A stretch of DNA of 64,000 nucleotides, taken from Astropecten irregularis (lineage: Eukaryota; Echinodermata; Asteroidea; Paxillosida; Astropectinidae). This document shows positions 24,601-32,652 of the stretch, piece after piece. The number at the start of each line of letters is the position of its first letter. Within the stretch, counting starts at the first letter, position 1. The notes beneath the pieces are model-generated. The model saw only the letters and a program-made list of their open reading frames with translations, searched no databases and was not told the DNA's origin. The stretch covers positions 4,340,001 through 4,404,000 of the forward strand of contig OZ020254.1 of the NCBI GenBank assembly GCA_963971285.1, written 5' to 3'. The position numbers were made by a program, and so were the translations under genes.

Positions 24601-27600
24601 GTTGGATGATCGTTTGGTCATCTGGTCGGTCTGTCGGTTGGACGGTTGGTCGGTTGGTTGGTCGGACTTTTGGTCGGACGGTTGGTCGGTTGGTTGGTTG
24701 GTTGGTCAGTCGGTTGGTCGGACGGTGGGTCGGTTGATCATTTTGTCAGTCGGTTTGTCGGACGGTTGGTCAGTCGGTTGGGGAAACGGTTGGTCGGTTG
24801 GTCAGTCAGTTGGTCGGTTGATCGTTTGGTCAGCTGGTTGGTTGGTCAGTCTGTTGGTCATTCTGTTGGTCATTCTGTTGGTCAGTCTGTTGGTCAGGTT
24901 AGTGGGTTGAGCGTTTGGTTAGTTTGTCAGTTGGTCGGTTGATCGTTTGGTCGGTTGATCGGTTGATAGGGTGGCATGGGTGGCAAGTGCGTTAGGCACT
25001 CGCCTCTCACCAATGTGTCCCGGGTTCGAATCCGGCCTGGGTCATATGTGAGTAGAGTTGTGCGTTGGTTCTCTCCTGTGCTACGAGGGTTTTTCTCCAG
25101 GTGATCCGGTTTTCCTCCCTCCACAAAAATCAAACACTTTCGATCTCAGGCTGTACTCCGTGATCATATATGGGTTGATGTGGCTGGCAGCTAAGGGCAC
25201 TCATGAAAGCCTGCTACTCGATCACGTTGAAGTCGCATCCTTCGCAATTCAGCACCCCAGCTGCCAGTAAGGATGATTAGCCTCCCAAATTATTATTATT
25301 ATTATTATTATCAGTCGGTTGATTATATTTTACGACTGTCATGAATCTGGGGCTCAATTCAGTTTTATCATTCGAGATATTTGCCCGCAGATATGATGAA
25401 GTAATGCGAGAAGAGGAAGAGAAAGCCAATTCCCTGGACGGAGTGCAGATTGAGTATCGAACCCCGGACCACATGTTGATCCTGACCCAGCCCGATGGAG
25501 CAGCTGTGGGAGAGGTCTTTGAGCAACAGCCTTCTGTGTATGTCGTGGATTCATCGGTAAGCTGAGAGTGATCACAGTCCAGCTGCTTAATAGTCACCCA
25601 CCAGCAAAGGGCTTGTTTGTTTTGGCACGCAATCAGTGATCTTGCAGATCCACGTCCCATGCAGGATACGCAAAAATGGGATCCGGATCAGCAAGATCAC
25701 TGATCTCGTGCCTCAAACAAACAAGTCCTATGAATCTTTGGTCAGGCCTGGCATAGACTTGTAGACAAGTTGTTATCGGTCACGGTGATATCGTCTCAAA
25801 CTGCTCTCATGTGTCTCTTGCGATACTGCTATACCTTCTCACGAGACTTCCGGCTCCGGCGAGATTTCGGCTCTTGGGATCAGCTTCATTCTGAAGAAGT
25901 AGATGTTGGTCCTAAGAGCTGAAATCATAGCATCATTGCGAGAGTTGAGAGGATGTCACCGCGACATCTAAGGTCTTGTCTACAAGTCCAGGCCTGTCAG
26001 TGAGTCTGTAGCACTCACAGATGTTGCTCCTCCTACAAGCAACATGTATTGATTCCTGATAAACATTTCTTTGCAGTATAAGGTCTTGACAGTATGTGTC
26101 TGTCTGTTTGCTGGATCAGTATAGACACTAAGAATTACCTTTTGTCTTTGATTAGTCTGCCAAAAATTCATGAAAACTTGAAATTTGGATGACCATTCTG
26201 CTCTGGCTGAGGACAGGTGTAGATCTGGCAGTGGCAGCAATCTTACAAATTGGAAATGTGGGTATTATTGGCATAAAGTGGGCTGAATATGTCAAGGAAT
26301 ACTGCATCCTTGCTATGTATTTCTTTGATCCCCTTTGCCCCCTTGTACAAATGTTCTTGTCAACTCACACTCCTTTTTGATTTACCCTCAAAGTTCCACT
26401 GCCATTTTTCCACCATAGGGGAATCTGATTCCACAGCTGGGAGCTCCCTCCAATCCATGGCAGTTGACCGCATCAGTGAGTCCCTCCAGTCCTGACGCTG
26501 CTGCCGTCCGCCTCGCCGGCAAACTGACCGTCCCATTCGAAGGCAGTTGGGCCAACTTCACCAATCTGACCATCGCAGATGAGAGCGCTTCAGGTCGAGT
26601 CATCTTGGACTTCAAGATCACGTACCTTACTCCTTCTGTCCTGGATGCCATCAGTTCTAGTGCTTTTGATGTCGTGGTCTTACCGACTAAGAGGATTCAG
26701 CTAAGATTCTTGGCGGACTACGACCAGGTGGCTTCAGGAAAGGAAGCTCTACTTCAGACAGCCTTCCTGGATTATGCAGGATCCAAGTACGACAGTGTCA
26801 AACTCAGAAATGTCTATATTCAAAAAGGTATCATGTCCTTCACCTCCAAATATTTACATCTTGCTAATAGCATTTTATTTTTATTTTTATTTGCATACTA
26901 ATAAATTGAGATAACATTTGATTTAAGAAACAAGTCCAAGTAAAAAAACATAAAATAACCACAAGGGAAATGACTGAATTTAAAGTCATTGAAAAGTGAA
27001 CAAAGACAAATTGTCAGGAGCAGGATTCGAACCGGTGACCTCCTGAATACTGTACAGGTGCTCTACCAACTTAGCCACCAGCTGGATGGCTCAGTTGGTA
27101 CGGTATTCAGGAGGTCACTGGTTCAAATCCTGTTCCGGTAAAATTTTTTTCAATTTTCAATAAAAAAAACCTTTAAAGAAATAAAGACAAAGTTCAATTG
27201 TCAGACAATTCCTGTGCCGTGTGCTATTAATGAATCTATTGACCTTTGATCTCTCCACCAGGTTCCATATTGATCTCATTTGACATGAAGGGTGATGATG
27301 TGGATGAAGCCATCAAAGCTCTATGGACTGATATTCAAACTGGGCAATTCATTCTAGAGTTTGACGGTCATACATTGACGGCAGACGACGATTTTATGCT
27401 GGTTGATGGGCGGGACTACGGTCCAGTGGATGTAAGTTACCTGTGTGTATAATTCCTAATTAAAAAAATGTAAAAATGTAATGTAAATACCATTTACAAC
27501 CAGACATTTGAAATGCTGCCAAAGCTTTAATTGACTTATTTCAAATTATCAATTGGCATATGAAGTACAGTATGTGTTCATTGCTCTTACATTTTTTTCA

Positions 27601-30600
27601 AACTCTGATAATTGCTTAGCTGTTAAAATTGATTTGATACAAGTAATAAACTGCTGCAACGTGCTCATCAGCCGAAATAATGACCTAAAATTTATCAAAT
27701 GCTTGGAGTTAGGAGGGCGTTTTGATCCTAGCAGGATCTTTATTGAAGGGCCTCTGATAAAGATCCTGCTAGGATCGAAACGCGACGGGCCCTCCTAACT
27801 CCAAAATTGATTTGAAACCGATTTTTCTTTATTAGTTCACATTCACATGTTTTTCCTTGTCTTTTAATACAGTTTTTTCCCACTGAAATCACAAATAATG
27901 TGTTTTTTTTAATGTGTAGGTCCCAGTATATAAGGGTTTGCCTGGTTGGGCCATTGCACTGGTCGTCATATTCACAGTAGCCACAATCCTCAGCCTTCTA
28001 CTGATTGCTTGCAGGATGGTTGCTAGGAAAGGTGAGAATTAAAAATCACAAGAGGGTGCTTTACTCAGGCTCGGTTCTAGAACCAATATTTTTTGGGGGG
28101 CTAGAAGAGCCATTATTTTTATTGGGGGGGGGGGGGCTAGAAGACCTAATATTTTGGGTTCTTCTAACACTCGCTTCTGCTATGTCTTATAAGACGCTGA
28201 AAAACATGCACTACGCGTTTTTTTTTAATGTAATTGGCGCCTAATAACTGAAAAGATCTATTTTTTTCAAGATTTTTTTTTATCAATCGCATTTTGGGGG
28301 GGGGGGGGGGGTGGTGGGCTAGACAAAAAAAAAAGTTTGTTTTTTTTGTTTTGTTTTGGGGGGGATCTACAGCCCACCCTAGCCCCCAAAAATATTGTCT
28401 TTTGTAATGTCCTTCCCTAAATATGAGCAATGACTTATTTTCAGAATCTTGTCATTCTTGTTTGTCATCTTCTCCGAAGGTCCGAAGCTAGCCTCTCCCG
28501 ATGACATTCCTCTGACTGAGCAAGTTCGTAGTCATTTCCCAGGCTCAAATAAAGCTTGCATTCCTCTCATTGAAGTTGATTCTGAGACGGACGACCCACA
28601 GTGAGTTTCCATCATTTCCATAAATGAAAGAAAAGTCTTTAAAAGAAATATCATACTGTGGTTTTTGTCAAAGAATTTCAGATTCACAGGCAAAAATATC
28701 AAGACAGATACAGTAACAGTCATCTGTGAAATACCCAGTCCCATACGGTGTCCGGCTTTTTTTTTTTAGAAAACAGTGAAAATGCCCAAAAATCTTTTCA
28801 CAGGATTTTGGATCTTCCGGAGATCAAAGTTGTTTTTGGTCAATTGGTTTTACTCTTATCTTTAATGGTATGTTTCTGCCGTCACCGTCTTTATACCTTG
28901 TAAGTTATAGGTAAATCTGTGAACATTTCTGTTTCATTATGCTACCAAAGTATGATATTACCTATAAGTAGTAGTAGGTAGTATCATGCTTTGGTAAGCA
29001 ACCAAAACAGAAATGTTCACAGATTTACGTATAACTTTCTGGGTATGAACATGGTGCTGGTAGAAACTTTAAATACCGTTAAATTTTTCCCGCCTGAAAA
29101 GGTGTATTTATCCAGAAATTTGTAAAACAACGACCGAAATTCTTTTTGATCTTTTAAAAGATCAAAAATAAAAGAGAAAAGACTTAAGAAATACTGTGGC
29201 TGTTTTTCACTGTTTTCAGTGGGCAGTGTATGGGACTAAAATTTTCACAGATGACTGTTACTGTATCTGTCTTGATATTTGTGCCCATGAATCTGTATTT
29301 CTTTGATAAAAACCAAAGTATGATATTACCTTTAATTTGTAGATGTGACAATTGCAGCAGTATTCATTATAACTTTGTATGTTGAAGTTTCTGTTGAGTG
29401 TTTTGTTGTGTCTACTACTTGTAGTAATTTTCATTATGACAAGACTTCACATCTTATAAGAATGATTGCTGTTTCTATGGCAACTCATCACCATGTCTTT
29501 TTATTTGTTGTCAAGATTCAACAGTCTGAGCGACATGAGAAGTCGTAACAACTCTCCGAGACGAACCCCCGAGATTGAGATCACATCCTTGCCGCCTGGC
29601 TTCACGGAGGCAACGGGCCAAGAGGAACGATGTAGGTAGACTGAGTGACTCATACAATCACATATTGTTGGGAAATTAAATGTCAACAATGAGGCATGCT
29701 TGATTGATCATCGTATCTTACATCGGTACCTGGGCTAAATTTCACCAAACACTGATGCCCTTTTCCAAACTTCGGCTCCTGCTCCGGCTCCGGCTCCGGC
29801 TCCAGCTCCGGCTCCAGCTCCGGCTCTTGCTCTGGCTCCGGCGTTGTCATCCATATGCTGAAAATATAGGTTGTGGCTTTTCATTGAAGCTGAAGCTCTG
29901 TTTCATTGTCCAAAATAGAGTATCTACTTCACAACTGCAGCCAAAAGCCTCCATTTTGATACCCTTTATTTTCGAATGGATTCACAGAATGGAGCCGGAG
30001 CCAGGCTGAGGGTGCTGTTTACTCGAAGCAACACCTGTCTCAGTGCAAATGATAATACAATCGATAGTTCGCTTGTTAGTTTGTTTTGTTTCCATGTAAA
30101 CAATGCATTGGTTGATTTTTGTCAGATATGAAATACAATGATTACTTTGACCATAGAAACATCAAAGCAACATCGACTAGAGAATAAGATGAATCGGGGG
30201 GGGGGGGGATACAACTTATAGAAGTAAATTAGAACTAGTAATACATGTACTTTATGAATACATGAATGTAAATTCTTAAAAACAAAAAAATTAAGTAAAA
30301 TACAAGAGGAATTTAAAATGGGAAGACACGTTTCTGATGAAACATGTTTTTGCTTAGTTGAGATGTGTATTTCATTTTGCTGGACTTCAGTATGTAGAGC
30401 AGTTTAATTATACCCTTGCTATAGGTCTACCATGCATAGAATTGTCGTAGAAGACATGAAATGTTTGGACTAAATTATATTGTAAAAATGCTTTTTTCTT
30501 CTTCTTCTAGTCGTGGATGAGCGCACAGAGATGGTGGTACAGATCAAGAACCCAAATAAGACACTGCAGAATCTCTGCACCGTCCAGGCCAACAAGGCCG

Positions 30601-31544
30601 GTACGATACGCGCCTTACGTGCAGACATAGAGGGCGCCCTCCCAGGCAAGCTGCAGGGCAAGAACTTCGTCCTCTTGGACAAATATCTGAGGGACATCGA
30701 CGGCATCCTGGAGGAGACAGTGACCCTCATTGAGATGTATCAGACCAACGATGTTGTGATTCGTTGGGTGGAGGAAGATGGTAAGGCCGTGTCCCCAATT
30801 TCAGGCTGCGGCAAGGAATGACAATTTGGCTCATGCACAAGCTCTTCCATAAAGGATTCCGTGGGCCCAACATACAGGAATCCACATTTTAACTGAGTTA
30901 CTTTTACTTTTCAATAGCGCTCCGCACTTACGCTAAAAATAGCACTGGATCTCAGACAAACATTGCAATCATGCGCGTGTGTGCTTGTGCGCGTCCATGT
31001 ACACTACGCGTTTGAGACAATGTTTGTCTGACAGCCGGGGATTTTGTGACGTCATTAGTGCGGAGCGCTATTCAATTCAATTTTGGTTTATTAAGACCAC
31101 CCAATAAAAAGTCTGAAGACTAAAAATATGAAGTTTACAATAAATTAGTATACATGATGATCATTTCTATTTTATTTACAAATTTTATGTAAATTTACAA
31201 AACAGTTAATTAAAATATAAATTAACTTTGGCACAAAACAAATAACAGTGCACATGATATTAAAAGGGAAAAGAAAAACACAGACATTAAGTTTAAAAGG
31301 GGCCCTAAGTTAAATCAATTAAAATGATTAAAGTATCAATTTTATCAAGATAATTTCCCGCTTTTTCTGCTTCCATCTTTTTTCAGATGAGTGCAAGCTG
31401 TGTGTATGCGGTCTAGTGGGTCAATACCAGTGCTCGCTCTGTCATCGTCAAGCCTACTGTAGCCCTATGTGTCAGTCCTCGGATTGGATCAACCACAGCA
31501 AGCAATGTGGCAATGTCAAACCTGTCAGCCAAGGATACCCATGA
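648..31544 (+). CDS. PKHD1L1-like: PKHD1L1/fibrocystin-L-like receptor with MYND-finger tail (5' partial, 34 exons)
   Basis: Large type I membrane protein of the fibrocystin-L family (cilium or cell-surface receptor in vertebrates). Exons: 648-824, 1506-1662, 2139-3232, 3687-3935, 4706-4846, 5526-5700, 6608-6758, 7644-7800, 8412-8621, 9438-9605, 10105-10305, 10970-12616, 13293-13493, 14087-14338, 14952-15197, 16154-16309, 16521-16754, 16938-17287, 17664-17837, 18505-18679, 19138-19300, 20069-20307, 20751-20952, 21841-22027, 22986-23448, 24098-24320, 25391-25556, 26419-26827, 27262-27431, 27920-28031, 28480-28600, 29516-29631, 30511-30780, 31387-31544. All junctions are GT..AG and every phase agrees, giving 3104 residues before TGA. 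Order: cupredoxin-like, 7 IPT/TIG, G8, beta-helix, G8, beta-helix, membrane helix, long tail, MYND. Human PKHD1L1 is about 4240 residues (from memory), so signal peptide and first domains lie left of the window. Residue numbers in the sub-entries count from the first codon here. Family assignment is firm; single boundaries may shift. Confidence 0.93.
912..1220. mobile_element. Family A MITE, complete
   Basis: Begins TTAAAGGTAGTATCATACTT and ends with the inverted AGTATGATACTACCTTTAA. Intron 1. Confidence 0.75.
1315..1435. repeat. Family C fold-back element (GACGTTTCG core)
   Basis: Inverted arms tgcttggagttaaaagggcc and ctaactccaagcatttatt around a gacgtttcgatcctagcagg core. Intron 1. Confidence 0.6.
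1795..2050 (-). mobile_element. tRNA-derived SINE (GCTGGATAGCTCAGTTGG family), reverse orientation
   Basis: Contains complements of the A box (TAGCTCAGTTGG) and B box (GGTTCGAATCC), followed by the family's catttggcagtc...cactcacatac segment. Intron 2 of the PKHD1L1-like gene. Confidence 0.6.
3975..4430. repeat. Two Family C fold-back elements
   Basis: First copy about 3975-4150 (tgcttagagttgggagggcc, gatcctgctaggatcc, ctcccaactccaagc). Second copy about 4160-4430 (gtttggaggacctgaggttt to ggccctcctaactccaagca). Intron 4. Confidence 0.55.
4990..5190 (+). mobile_element. tRNA-derived SINE, fragmented
   Basis: Has the gactcgaatcctgctccagt B-box region and the following tttgttcacttttcaatgac segment; the A-box half is lost. 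Intron 5. Confidence 0.45.
5266..5500. mobile_element. Family B MITE
   Basis: Family B elements are about 240 bp with inverted ends like GGGGCCAATTTCAT and internal gatattcatggtcagcgaac and acaatcacaagtgatacaca. Intron 5, ending 26 bp before exon 6. Confidence 0.55.
6797..6930 (+). mobile_element. tRNA-derived SINE, diverged
   Basis: Begins gctggactaggtcagttgg, B box ggttagaatcc, then the typical cagtcaatttgtctttgttc tail. Intron 7, directly after exon 7. Confidence 0.5.
7309..7554. mobile_element. Family B MITE, complete
   Basis: Starts ggggccaatttcataaaact; ends tatgaaattggtccc. A second partial terminus lies at 7260-7303. Intron 7, 90 bp before exon 8. Confidence 0.65.
7840..8314. mobile_element. 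Family A MITE with an internal insertion
   Basis: The left terminus (actatcatactttggtagca) is at 7846 and the right terminus (agtatgatattacctttaa) ends near 8313. The middle holds an unrelated piece (about 7925-8075) with a caacatttcgactagcctgc segment like other fold-back elements here. Intron 8. Confidence 0.55.
8726..8868. repeat. Long inverted repeat (fold-back)
   Basis: Arms of about 50 bp: tcgatggctcacgatgttgg ... gacgtttcggctgcagac and the near-perfect inverse ending ccaacatcgtgagccatcga, with a short loop. Intron 9. A related single arm lies at 13940-13980. Confidence 0.7.
9109..9352. mobile_element. Family B MITE, complete
   Basis: Starts ggggccaatttcataaaact, ends atgaaattggcccc. 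Intron 9, 86 bp before exon 10. Confidence 0.7.
9648..9960. mobile_element. Family A MITE
   Basis: Left end aaaggtactttggtcgcata, right end aaaaccaaagtatggagcta. Intron 10. Confidence 0.55.
10105..12616 (+). other. PKHD1L1-like exons 11-12: first parallel beta-helix region
   Basis: Residues 894-1509. Exon 11 has [15 protein letters not shown], the conserved strand before the helix. Exon 12 is the largest here (1647 bp, 549 residues) and holds PbH1-type rungs such as [46 protein letters not shown] and [20 protein letters not shown]. The donor of exon 11 is weak (acag|gttcgt), but the phase match on both sides supports it. Confidence 0.92.
10328..10400. repeat. Family C half element
   Basis: atgcttggagttaggaggac followed by gatgtttcgatcctagcagg; right arm missing. 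Intron 11. Confidence 0.5.
12700..13007. mobile_element. Family E inverted-repeat element
   Basis: Ends ggcccaatttaatggaatcc and the inverted ggattccatgaaattgtgcc. Related fragments at 16339-16376, 18100-18235 and 19641-19765. Intron 12. Confidence 0.6.
13085..13268. mobile_element. Two head-to-head halves of the tRNA-derived SINE
   Basis: A reverse copy (gcgggattcgaaccagcgac) is followed at 13190 by a forward copy (gctggatagctcagttggta ... cgaatcccgctccagt), forming a long inverted repeat. It ends just before exon 13 (13293). Confidence 0.6.
13500..13690. repeat. C-rich low-complexity tract
   Basis: About 190 bp of cccacc/ctcccaccctcc pyrimidine sequence in intron 13, directly after exon 13. 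ORFs through it are spurious. Confidence 0.55.
14365..14525 (-). mobile_element. tRNA-derived SINE, reverse orientation
   Basis: Contains gggatttgaaccagtgacca (B-box complement), ccaactgagctatacatccc (A-box complement) and the tttgccagtcggaagccatg segment. Intron 14. Confidence 0.55.
14690..14850. repeat. Fold-back-related element
   Basis: Contains cttgacgtttcggccagtgt and gctctggccatcctcaggag, the same layout (GACGTTTCG, ligated inverted pair, CAGGAG) as other fold-back elements. Intron 14. Confidence 0.4.
15300..15560. repeat. Dispersed repeat, copy 1
   Basis: agcggcgtatctagagaaaa, aatggaatctttctttctttg-like middle and ctaaaaagtggc end, shared with 18855-19100. The ends resemble hAT CAGNGGCGTA termini. 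Intron 15. Confidence 0.45.
16154..18679 (+). other. PKHD1L1-like exons 16-20: second parallel beta-helix region
   Basis: Residues 1743-2105. Exon 16 repeats the pre-helix strand as [15 protein letters not shown]. Exons 17-19 contain helix rungs ([69 protein letters not shown]). Exon 20 begins with a Gly/Pro/Gln-rich loop ([19 protein letters not shown]) before [13 protein letters not shown]. Confidence 0.9.
18100..18235. repeat. Family E fragment
   Basis: One arm ending ggatcccatgaagttgggcc (about 18206-18225), with agtaagaagaaaactctccc-type internal sequence related to 12770-12830. Intron 19. Confidence 0.4.
18855..19100. repeat. Dispersed repeat, copy 2
   Basis: ctggcgtaactagggaaaat, ttccaacttctgatgccaat and acaaagtggcgccctgggca; the same family as 15300. 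Intron 20, ending just before exon 21. Confidence 0.45.
19415..19570 (+). mobile_element. Truncated copy of the same SINE as at 24975
   Basis: Shares ggcaagtgc, ttaggcactcgcctctcacc, the B box GGTTCGATCC and the central ttctccgggttctccggttt segment; lacks the 3' tail. Intron 21. Confidence 0.55.
19641..19765. repeat. Family E fragment
   Basis: Left terminus gggcccaatttcatggaatc followed by ggttagtaaggagagttttc, as in the copy at 12700. Intron 21. Confidence 0.4.
19755..20015. mobile_element. Family A2 MITE, partial
   Basis: Subfamily A2 shares the middle of Family A but has a distinct arm with gtgactcagatgtc, gatcagacaaagtgtgag and tgacctttaccaatcatg. This copy has the right arm; intron 21, ending about 50 bp before exon 22. 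Confidence 0.5.
21028..21403. mobile_element. Family A MITE
   Basis: Both termini present (aaggtaatttcatctacttt and accaaagtatgatagcacct). Intron 23. Confidence 0.6.
21562..21803. mobile_element. Family B MITE, complete
   Basis: Starts ggggccaatttcatgcagct, ends atgaaattggcccc; 38 bp before exon 24. Confidence 0.7.
22130..22475 (+). mobile_element. SINE with ATT tail
   Basis: A tRNA-like B box (GGGTTCCAATCC at about 22171) is followed by about 250 bp of body and an ATT microsatellite tail preceded by gcgtcatataaaaaacc, similar to the LINE 3' end at 32.95 kb. Lies in intron 24 of the PKHD1L1-like gene. Confidence 0.5.
23700..24062. mobile_element. Family A2 MITE, complete
   Basis: Begins ttaaaggtaagtacaggatt and ends tattatacctttaa, 36 bp before the acceptor of exon 26, so it supplies part of that intron's 3' end. 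Confidence 0.65.
24415..24975 (+). repeat. Minisatellite-like GGTTGGTC array
   Basis: About 560 bp of imperfect 4/8-bp units (ggtt, ggtcggtt, cggacggt). Open reading frames through it are repeat artefacts. Intron 26. Confidence 0.85.
24975..25312 (+). mobile_element. tRNA-derived SINE with ATT tail, full-length copy
   Basis: Starts near ggcaagtgcgttaggcactc, has B box GGGTTCGAATCC (about 25021), the conserved central part ttttctccaggtgatccgg, and ends in (ATT)7. A second, truncated copy is at 19415-19570. In intron 26. Confidence 0.6.
26953..27155. mobile_element. Two head-to-head halves of the tRNA-derived SINE
   Basis: Reverse half with gcaggattcgaaccggtgac, then forward half with gctggatggctcagttggta and ggttcaaatcctgttccggt. 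Same inverted arrangement as at 13085. Intron 28. Confidence 0.55.
27262..28031 (+). other. PKHD1L1-like exons 29-30: juxtamembrane segment and transmembrane helix
   Basis: Exon 29 (27262-27431) is the last purely extracellular exon (residues 2790-2846). Exon 30 (27920-28031) encodes [20 protein letters not shown] and IAC followed by the basic stop-transfer RMVARK, a clear single membrane helix at about residues 2853-2875. Topology: large N-terminal ectodomain outside, tail inside. Confidence 0.92.
27635..27805. repeat. Family C fold-back element
   Basis: acaagtaataaactgctgca lead, then aaatgcttggagttaggagg and the inverted gggccctcctaactccaa. Intron 29. Confidence 0.6.
28085..28400. repeat. 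Homopolymer-rich low-complexity region
   Basis: Several G runs (up to about 18) and T runs in intron 30. Likely degraded MITE ends and an assembly-error-prone stretch. Confidence 0.5.
28640..29337. mobile_element. Two adjacent Family A MITEs in opposite orientation
   Basis: Copy 1 at 28640-28970 and copy 2 at 28975-29337, each with both AAAGGTA-type termini, together filling nearly all of intron 31. Confidence 0.65.
29770..29845. repeat. CTCCGG hexanucleotide repeat
   Basis: About a dozen imperfect ctccgg/ctccag units in intron 32, inside a 29740-30010 block that is partly shared with 47470-47515 and about 45350. Confidence 0.6.
30913..31072. mobile_element. Short inverted-repeat element
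   Basis: Perfect 16-bp terminal inverted repeats AATAGCGCTCCGCACT (30913-30928) and AGTGCGGAGCGCTATT (31057-31072), plus inner inverted cagacaaacattg / caatgtttgtctg. 160-bp MITE in intron 33. Confidence 0.65.
31387..31544 (+). other. PKHD1L1-like exon 34: MYND zinc finger and stop
   Basis: Residues 3053-3104 with TGA at 31542-31544. Spacing is C-x2-C-x9-C-x2-C-x5-C-x3-C-x7-H-x3-C ([24 protein letters not shown]), a complete MYND finger with all eight zinc ligands. MYND fingers bind proline-rich peptides or act in protein assembly. It joins exon 33 as G|AT (Asp). Mammalian PKHD1L1 has no such domain, to my knowledge. Confidence 0.9.
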
Positions 31545-31557
31545 ATCAACCTGAACA

Positions 31558-31790
31558 ATTTCCCTGCCCTGCTTAGCACAAGAAAATCGCTAACCATGAA
31601 ATTTCTGTCTTAATAGTAAAAACAGGTTTAACAACCAAATCTCCATTTGATATTCATGGTCAGCAAACAACAGCCAAAGAACAATCACAAGTGATACACA
31701 ACACATGGACATTTTGGTTTTTACTATTAAGACAGACATTTCATGGTTAGCAAATTTTTGTGCTAAGCGGGGCCGTGAAATTGTCACCTG
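31558..31790. mobile_element. Family B MITE
   Basis: Contains aagaacaatcacaagtgata and ctgcttagcacaagaaaatc; ends are degraded. Lies 14 bp after the stop codon of the PKHD1L1-like gene, so probably inside its 3' UTR. Confidence 0.6.
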
Positions 31791-31799
31791 AACACGATT

Positions 31800-32320
31800 T
31801 CAATATGGCAAATTTAGTCAGTGGCGGATCTAGAGGGGAGGGCAGTTTAGATGTTGCTTCCGATGTTATTATTTATATCAGCAAAATGGAGGGGAAAAAT
31901 GATACCCTTTAACCAAATCATTGATTTCTGTCATAAACCATTTTTCACACACCTGAGATTTGATTGTTTGCCATATTTTATGCCCTTTAATGTGAGAAAA
32001 ATTCTGACCAAAAATTTTCTGTTTTGTAAACGAAGAATTGGACGCCGTGCCCAAAATTCATGCTAAACATAAGTTTTTGAGGCCCGCCTTCTATGATTGC
32101 GACTCTGTTTATGTCTTTGGCATTTTTTTATTTTCAACCCTCCCCCTTTTTCCTGAAAGCTAGATCCCCCCCGAAAGTGCAGGATGTTTTTGCTTAATGT
32201 TTGCAGTGTTCTGATCTCTGTAGCTTGCAGTAATGTAGTCATAACAATATTCTTGCAAATCATTTGAATAAATACCCAATAGTAACTGCTACATGTGTTG
32301 AATGGCAAAGACAACGGTTT
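31800..32320. other. Intergenic, AT-rich; possible 3' UTR
   Basis: Contains a cagtggcggatctagaggg segment (hAT-like terminus without partner) and a possible polyA signal. No ORF of note. Confidence 0.4.
32267..32272 (+). terminator. Possible polyadenylation hexamer for the PKHD1L1-like gene
   Basis: An AATAAA lies about 720 bp after the stop codon at 31544. A MITE (31558-31790) sits between, so the 3' UTR would include it. A closer signal was not noticed. Weak, motif-only call. Confidence 0.25.
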
Positions 32321-32443
32321 TGTCCCAAATCTCTGGCTGTGGCTGCAAATCACACATGCACCTATGGCAGCCACTAGCCAGTGACTGCAGCCGTTTCCAT
32401 GGACTTTTGTGTTATTTGCAGCCACAGCCAGAGATTTGGGACA
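32321..32443. repeat. Inverted repeat
   Basis: Arms tgtcccaaatctctggctgt (32321) and acagccagagatttgggaca (ending 32443), extended to about 28 bp, around a 65-bp loop. Intergenic, within or after the PKHD1L1-like 3' UTR. Confidence 0.65.
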
Positions 32444-32652
32444 CAGCCTAAGTTTAATACTCTATAAGTCATGAATATTAAATGATTTGGTCGGGAAATA
32501 GATCATTTGCATATTACTCTCTAAGTCAATATTCGGTTTGCAGTGGGCGTGTGCCACAGAATTTGAATAAATTTGCATATTGATTGTTTTGCGTGGTTAC
32601 ATACACAGATTATTGGGTGAAATAAGTATGAAACATTAAAGCACTTTCAAAT

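Larger units (their letters stand above)
19138..26827 (+). other. PKHD1L1-like exons 21-28: C-terminal ectodomain with polybasic site
   Basis: Residues 2106-2789. Exons 21-24 contain family-like segments, for example [20 protein letters not shown] and [20 protein letters not shown]. Exon 25 (22986-23448) ends in a region with KRRRRR (23328-23345) followed by an acidic stretch and a Thr/Pro-rich tail, a candidate proprotein convertase site. Exon 26 (24098-24320) has a poor acceptor, so its start is less sure. Exon 28 begins [19 protein letters not shown] and contains an Ig-like NFTNLTI strand with an N-glycosylation sequon. Confidence 0.85.
28480..30780 (+). other. PKHD1L1-like exons 31-33: cytoplasmic tail, including a possible ubiquitin-like fold
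   Basis: Residues 2884-3052. Exons 28480-28600 and 29516-29631 are low-complexity, acidic and Ser/Pro-rich ([27 protein letters not shown]), with SPRRTP-like sites that could be phosphorylated. Exon 33 (30511-30780) encodes a compact block: [18 protein letters not shown], an alternating strand-helix stretch [17 protein letters not shown], then [13 protein letters not shown] and [10 protein letters not shown]. The strand-helix-strand order and DVVI end recall ubiquitin-like, PB1 or RA folds (inference only; no family recognised). Phases join it to the membrane exon and the MYND exon. Confidence 0.8.

Noticed and set aside
24426..24942. ORFs with Ser/Val/Gly/Trp repeats (SVGWSVGRL)
   Set aside because: Read-through of a GGTT/GGTC array in intron 26.
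31590..31787. Reverse ORF MTISRPRLAQ...
   Set aside because: Read-through of a Family B MITE, repeated in other copies with stops.
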